Assembly: GCA_033819885.1 (NCBI GenBank)
Contig: JAQYUZ010000044.1
Span: 1 to 64,000, forward strand
Direction of reading: 5' to 3'
DNA from: Microbotryomycetes sp. JL201
Lineage: Eukaryota; Basidiomycota; Microbotryomycetes
Length of the DNA stretch: 64,000 bases
In this document: positions 59,310-64,000 of the stretch, in pieces
Position numbering within the stretch: position 1 is the first letter of the stretch
Layout of the letters: the number at the start of each line of letters is the position of its first letter
The notes under the pieces: model-generated
Told to the model about the DNA's origin: nothing
The model's input: the letters and a program-made list of their open reading frames with translations, nothing else
Databases searched by the model: none
Made by a program: the position numbers and the translations under genes

Positions 59310-60039
59310 TTGCAGGCCAACAGGGATCAGGTGTTGCATGCAGACTATCACAAGCGACACAACAACATCAAGGAGAGTTTGAACAAGTTCAGAAAGGTCC
59401 GCGTCTGCCAGGCGACTCGCGCGACGACCCTTTTCTCGTCAAAGCGACTGGCAGAAAAGGGACCGCCATGGACACACCAAGCTCGCATGAAACGAGGGCG
59501 GGCACGAAGACGCCGAGGTCATCGAGCGTGTTTTGTATGCCAGTTCACCCAAAAGGACAAACGGCATCAAAAGGCACGCATGGTTCTCGCTCGAGCGGCA
59601 AAAGACACGGCCGACTTGACATCGTGACTTGCAAACGTTGTGGCTCGTTAGAGTCAGCAAGACAACATCGGAAAGGAACTCTGTGTAGTGCAGGCGAAGA
59701 GTCAGTAGCTGTTCCGCAGCAAAGAAGACAGGTTTTCTCCTTTTTTTCCAGCCAGCGACGGGCAACCGCCCAAAGCTGGCTGGCTGTATTCAAAGCAGTA
59801 AACTCACGTAAACAGATCCTGACTCTGTATCGACAAAGGTGGATGCAGTCGTGGTCAGCAGGCGAGTCCCAACTTGGGTGCAGGGCGGGACTGACGAGTT
59901 GGTCTGAAGAAAAGAGTTGGCGGCGCCGCGCGCGCTGGTTTTGTTGACCGCGTGAGGCCCGAGCTCAATCCCGATTCGAACAGAACAGGGGGGGGCCAGG
60001 CTCCCCAGGACTGAGCGGCGCATACATGCAGCATCTCGG
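59310..60039 (-). repeat. Dispersed repeat, copy B (inverted partner of 25042-25764)
   Basis: About 730 bases match copy A in reverse orientation. Read on the minus strand the order is the same: CCGAGATGCTGC end (60039), GTTCGAATC box, variable patch, identical half, CCTGCAA end (59310). Relative to A it has an extra G, an extra CCAG and a changed A-rich patch. The Arg/Lys-rich 97-residue frame lies on the plus strand here (ending at 59627) and is residue-for-residue the same as in A. Upstream of LHADY the two frames differ. No terminal repeats or target duplication are visible. It is either a low-copy mobile element or a duplicated host segment. Confidence 0.8.
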
Positions 60040-60181
60040 AGACCGACTGAGCCCTGTACATATCAACCTGATTTGATGAGGAAAGAGACAATGTCGGCGC
60101 TTGCCAACAGCTGGATTCGGGGAATTGAAATTCACGGCTGTTCACAAACCGCGACAGCACACAGAGATGGCACCGGACGCG

Positions 60182-60197
60182 TGCGATTGCAATCGCA
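60182..60197. promoter_or_regulatory. 16-bp perfect palindrome upstream of family gene 1
   Basis: TGCGATTGCAATCGCA is its own reverse complement, 120 bases upstream of the ATG at 60317. It could be a dimeric-factor site; chance is not excluded. Confidence 0.3.
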
Positions 60198-60316
60198 TAC
60201 CAATCGATGCCTGCTCGATCCAGTCCGGCTTACTCCTCGAGGAGTCAACAGCCTCAAGCTCCGCAGAGCCGCAATGTTCACGCTCTTCTGCAGCTCCCGC
60301 CCCCGCCTAGATAGCC

Positions 60317-61222
60317 ATGCCAGACATGACTCATGCATACGTGAATCCGCTCTCTGACCAAAATCTCCGGCAGCTTATAACGAGTGCTCCAGAGGGTCGT
60401 AAACGCCAAGCAGTTGAGATCCTGGTCCGATACCACACCTTTGTAGCCAGCAAACTCAATTTCAACACGCCAAAGATTTCTGTCTTTGTAGCCGTAGCAA
60501 ATCAGATCATGCAGGAACCCCTCACAGGCGATTTCTATGAATGGACCACGAACCGCGATTTGCAGATGCTGGTAAGCAGATACTTTGTTAATGCACGGTC
60601 AGTTGCCTCATGACATGTTGGGCAGCGACTCGAGCGCATACGCTGGATCGCGCAACTCGAGCAATCCTATTTGACCACGTTCGCTCGTGGCCAGTCACCG
60701 GAATTCGCCAGTTATCGAGTTAAGCCCTTGAGCACTGAAGCACAGAGCAGCAAAACTGACAAGTAGAATTGCTTCAATCAGGCGCAGAAACGAATGGTCA
60801 GAGGTGGCGCTCACTCGAATGCGAGCAGGACTAGCTGATGTCATTGCGGGCAGGCAAAAGCTTTCGTCGACAGTAGCAGGGAGAATCCAGAGATATTCAC
60901 TCGCCTCGTTGTGCCGGCGGAATCTATCGACTTTGCAAAATATCGAGCTATGCTGGACTTGTTCAAGAAACGTGAATTGCTCGAGATCGAGATCGCACAC
61001 ATTTTGATCGATGTTGTGATGAATCGAGGAAACAGCACACTCACAGGGAAGGTGACCATCGACAAAGAGATAAAACACCTCGTACGGGAAGTGGCAGATG
61101 TCGTGACTGCGTACCACACTTGGCGACTTCACGTGAGTAAGATTGCTCATGTCGCCATCAAGTCTGACCAGTTGCAAATAGTGGTGCTGGCTACATTTAC
61201 GAGTCTTGGCTACTTCTCCTAG
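60317..61222 (+). CDS. Unknown multi-exon family protein, member 1
   Basis: It starts MPDMTHAYVNPLSDQNLRQL. Predicted exons 60317-60571, 60626-60718 and 60854-61132 are all joined in phase 0. Exon 1 ends WTTNRDLQML; exon 2 is RLERIRWIAQLEQSYLTTFA to ASYR; exon 3 runs KAFVDSSRENPEIFTRLVVP, then FKKRELLEIEIAHILIDVVM, then EVADVVTAYHTWRLH. Beyond that either the frame reads through to TAG at 61222 or a short intron leads to another exon; I could not decide. Alternatively exon 2 reads through to TAG 60766, giving a 131-residue product. The protein is helical and charged, with no signal peptide or membrane segment. The same exon pattern recurs at 63151-64000 (member 3) and in damaged form at about 62020-62640. 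No known family recognised. Confidence 0.6.
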
Positions 61223-62019
61223 CGGAAGAGCTCGCTCACGAGATTTGGATCATCAAGAACTCTGGCGAGGAGCACTGGTGAGGCATTCGCTCAATAATCT
61301 CCCCATCGTAGCTGATCATGCCACACTCATTCCAGAGAATGATCCCCGCTTACAATTGGGAGCGAGTACCGAATGGTTCTACCATGAAACATGAAGTCGC
61401 GAACAAGAGACACACATACGCGCTACAGCTCGCACGCCAGGGCATCTCAATCGGATTGTTCACGTTAACTGTTACTCCTTCCGCGGTTTTCGCAGAACAA
61501 CCTGCCAGTCATAATGATCGACCACCACGCCAATCTGTCCCGGCTCCTCAAGTCCGATCTAGCTTTGGGCGGGCGCTGATCCCGACGAGTGCATCTACAA
61601 CCCTCTCTGCGTCTGCCCCTCGGATTTGGCGCCCGAGCTCGCAGCAAGCACTAGGACATGTACGCGACCGCGCGCTGCCAAGTCATTTCAGCGCGCCCGT
61701 GACGGCAAGGCAGGAAAGTCGATATCTGTAGCGAAAAGGCCCTCGCATGTTGTCGTGTGCACACCACTCCTTCAAGGACCTGGACATTTGCTGTTGCTGT
61801 AGCCTATTCAGTTTGTACCTTTCATTCGAGTGTGCCCTGGCGCAGGATTCTGAACAGAATCAGCGGTGGCGCCAAAGGTGCGAGTATGAAGGGATTCATC
61901 CAGCCCCGTTCAATGCAAGACAATACACTCGGTTTATAAAATGCGGGTACCTCAGGCCCACAGAGTGTGCTTTATGCATGCAACACTTGGTTCCAACTCG
62001 GAAAATTCGAATCAGAATG

Positions 62020-62640
62020 ATCGTAAGATACGAGAACGAAGCGGTGCAACCGTTCCGCCAGACTACTCGAGGATTCGACGCCCAATTACGTCACAATTTG
62101 GCTTTCCACTTGTCTCCTTCTGCTTTTCTGCTCAAGATTTCCGGGACATGCCCCTGCTGCACGATATATTTGTGGAAGGCGGGCGATTCTCTGACTGGAT
62201 TAACTCAGTTTTCGCCAATCGAGGCCAAAGGGAGCTTCTCTTGCATGATTCGCGCATAGCGAGTCTTGCCTCTGCCTACAGAGCAACAAAAGCTGCTGAC
62301 GTCGAGCCGTCAGTCGGGCCCAGAAGATCAAGTGAGACTTAAGCAATTTTAGTGTCGGCCTGTGAATCTGATAGCTGGTCATGAAGGCAAAGGCTTTCAT
62401 TCAGGGCGGAGATACTGGTCAGACTTTCCAGGACCTTGTCCAATCGCCAAGAGTGTACTTCCTCCTAATGTGCTGCTCTTGTTCAAGCGACGTGAGGGAC
62501 TCGAAATTGCGATAGCGCATACCGTCTTTGAAGCGCTGTGGCGTGCTCCTCAACGGAAGTCCATCTCGGAGCATGCCACAGAGCTTGAGGCTGCCGTCCC
62601 AACGGCGGTTACAGCGTATCACGCATAGTGTCTTCGGGTG
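62020..62640 (+). pseudogene. Broken copy of the same unknown family (member 2)
   Basis: An exon-2-like stretch, GRFSDWINSVF...RIASLASAYRATKAAD, aligns with FYEWTTN...RIRWIAQLEQSYLTTFAR of member 1. The exon-3-like part begins after AAG at 62397 (KAFIQGGD) and ends LLLFKRREGLEIAIAHTVFE, then AVPTAVTAYHA. Relative to member 1 it has a net frameshift within exon 3 (length 241, not a multiple of three), and TGG of AYHTW is TAG. The donor GTGAGC after the exon is preserved. It therefore looks like a decaying duplicate. Exon 1 is not clearly found. Confidence 0.5.
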
Positions 62641-63150
62641 AGCGACGTGGCGTCACGAGTTGTCATAGCTGACTTCGCTCTGACAGTGTTGCTGGTGACA
62701 TTTCGGCCTGTCTCAAAATAATCCACGTTCTTCTTCACCAGAGTATGACACGGTTCGGCACTCTGCGCCGGTAAGAACATGTCAGTGGCGGGTGCCGTCC
62801 AGCTCGATGACCGACTATCTCCGTAGAGGGCGGTCCCAGATTATGATCGGACCCACATCTCCAATGAAGCTATGCTCAAGCTTGCAAGCAAGCGCAACGC
62901 ATTTTTTTCAATCGGCCCAACGTCGCATTGCTGTTGGAATATTAGCAGTCAGATGGACGAGTCAGACATGCCAGACTTTCTAGTCGATTTCATGACACAG
63001 ACAGCAGCGACAGCGAGATCGAGCGTGATAATTAGATGAACAGTCATGCGGTGCTCTCCCAGCAGAGCTCCTGTGTGCTAGACTTGCCGCGGATATTCCA
63101 GATTACCGTGCGCCTTGTTCTCTCTTTGGTTGCTTGAATCTTTTCCAACG

Positions 63151-64000
63151 ATGGTGAGGCTTGGGAATCGCCGTGGAGAGCAAATTCATGTCGACGAGGA
63201 TAAAGAAGCCATCAGGAAGGCTGCAACAGCCAAGATCAGCGCGTACTACGCGTTTGTTCTTCAGCAAACCAAGAAGCTTGCAAACGACAACGAGATAACT
63301 AATTTGCTACAAGACGTAAAGCGGCTGGAGCAGAGTTGGCACAACCTCAAGTTGTATCGAAGCGAGGAACCTCTTGACTTGCTTGATGATCAACTGCTGG
63401 TACGCACCCCGACCGTCTTGTGCTCGTCAAAGTAAGGCTGCTACTGCGGTGCTGATGGATTGCTTGCTCAAAAAGTGGTGTGAGGCTAAGCGCTGGAACG
63501 CACAAATGAGGAATGCCGGATCAGTGAGGGTGAGCTACAGAACTCGGTGCCAAAGCTGAGGGCGATCTGAAAAAGACAGAAGTTTACCACAACCCTACCT
63601 CCAGGAACGTGAGCTCTTGGTGAGCCTCGCCTAACACGCTGAACAGGGCTCCGCTCATGAAAGTGAAAGGTCACAACTTTTGTGGACAAGCATGTGTTCT
63701 CGAAGCTTGTGACTCCAATTTCTGTGCTTCACCTGGATCAGTCCGTCAAAGACATAGTCAAGACGCGAGACGACCTTGAAAAAAGACTTCTCAGACTTGC
63801 GGTAGCTCATTTATGTGCTATTGAGCCCGACAGTAAACACTACGGCTACGTTCAGGAATACGTTGTCGATCAAGTCTTGCAGTATCACATATGGAGGATG
63901 ATGGTAAGAGCCGAGATCTCGTGCCAATAGCAGAACGTTCATCATCGAGAACTGCAGCTTTTCCGGGAGCTGAAGAAACTGGATCCAGCAGCTCGGGACT
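63151..64000 (+). CDS. Unknown multi-exon family protein, member 3 (3' end outside window)
   Basis: It starts MVRLGNRRGEQIHVDEDKEA. Predicted phase-0 exons: 63151-63399 (ends SEEPLDLLDDQLL), 63437-63523 (AATAVLMDCLLKKWCEAKRW to NAGS), 63691-63903 (HVFSKLVTPISVLHLDQSVK, DDLEKRLLRLAVAHLCAIEP, then VVDQVLQYHIWRMM) and 63958 onward (LFRELKKLDPAARD). Exon lengths and junction positions mirror member 1: exon 2 is 29 versus 31 codons, and (H/E)(V/I)F(S/T)(K/R)LVxP opens and YHxWR(M/L) closes exon 3. Intron 1 would be only 37 bases, unusually short, so an alternative acceptor is possible. A further small exon may hide in 63524-63690. The proteins have diverged strongly in sequence while keeping structure. 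Confidence 0.58.

Noticed and set aside
1-64000. tRNA, rRNA, CRISPR arrays, recognisable transposases or virus-like elements
   Set aside because: I looked for cloverleaf/B-box patterns, repeated spacers and polymerase, integrase or capsid motifs and found none beyond the B-box-like string in the repeat. A tRNAscan/Rfam run would be decisive.

Overview
The window is nuclear DNA of a filamentous or dimorphic fungus, most likely a basidiomycete. The genes are close together on both strands. Most are split by many short GT-AG introns of about 50-70 bases, with donors such as GTGAGT and GTCAGT and CTAAC/CTGAC-like branch sites. The gene content is typically fungal: Zn2Cys6 factor, AAAP and Dal5-type permeases, acid-sphingomyelinase-like phosphodiesterase, hybrid-histidine-kinase phytochromes. 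I infer Basidiomycota from intron density and from proteins such as SAM+HMG-box and RRM+YTH. I cannot name the species from sequence alone.

Layout. 0-3 kb: tail of an MFS sugar transporter, a BTB/POZ gene that appears frame-disrupted, and an SDHAF1-like LYR protein. 3-15.5 kb: a membrane-anchored SapB/metallophosphatase (sphingomyelinase family), a Dal5-type MFS permease, a 2-oxoglutarate/Fe(II) dioxygenase, a D-2-hydroxyacid dehydrogenase, cofilin and an AAAP amino-acid transporter. 15.5-17.8 kb has no gene I can support. 17.8-24.9 kb: a Zn2Cys6 factor with a 10-nt micro-exon, a SAM+HMG-box protein and a CUS2/Tat-SF1 splicing factor. 25-28.5 kb: a dispersed repeat (copy A) and a secreted beta-helix gene. 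28.6-42.9 kb: an MFS transporter, nitronate monooxygenase, a large disordered protein, an RRM+YTH RNA reader and GDP-mannose pyrophosphorylase. 43.8-54.2 kb: two tandem phytochrome hybrid kinases. 55.2-60 kb: a Ser-rich protein, a second secreted beta-helix gene and repeat copy B. 60.3-64 kb: a local array of an unrecognised multi-exon gene family, including a broken copy.

Most striking points. (1) The two phytochromes differ: the downstream one keeps the bilin-lyase Cys (RCEDEPI), PATDIP and SPIH motifs, while the upstream one has lost or altered all three but keeps an intact kinase and receiver. It could be a bilin-blind partner. (2) Repeat A plus beta-helix gene 1, and beta-helix gene 2 plus repeat B, form a mirror-image arrangement around about 27 kb of other genes. 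(3) An array of rapidly diverging unknown genes with conserved phase-0 intron positions lies at the right edge.

Reading frames across introns were joined by eye from splice signals and protein continuity. Exact exon borders are predictions, except where phase and motif agree, as noted in the entries.
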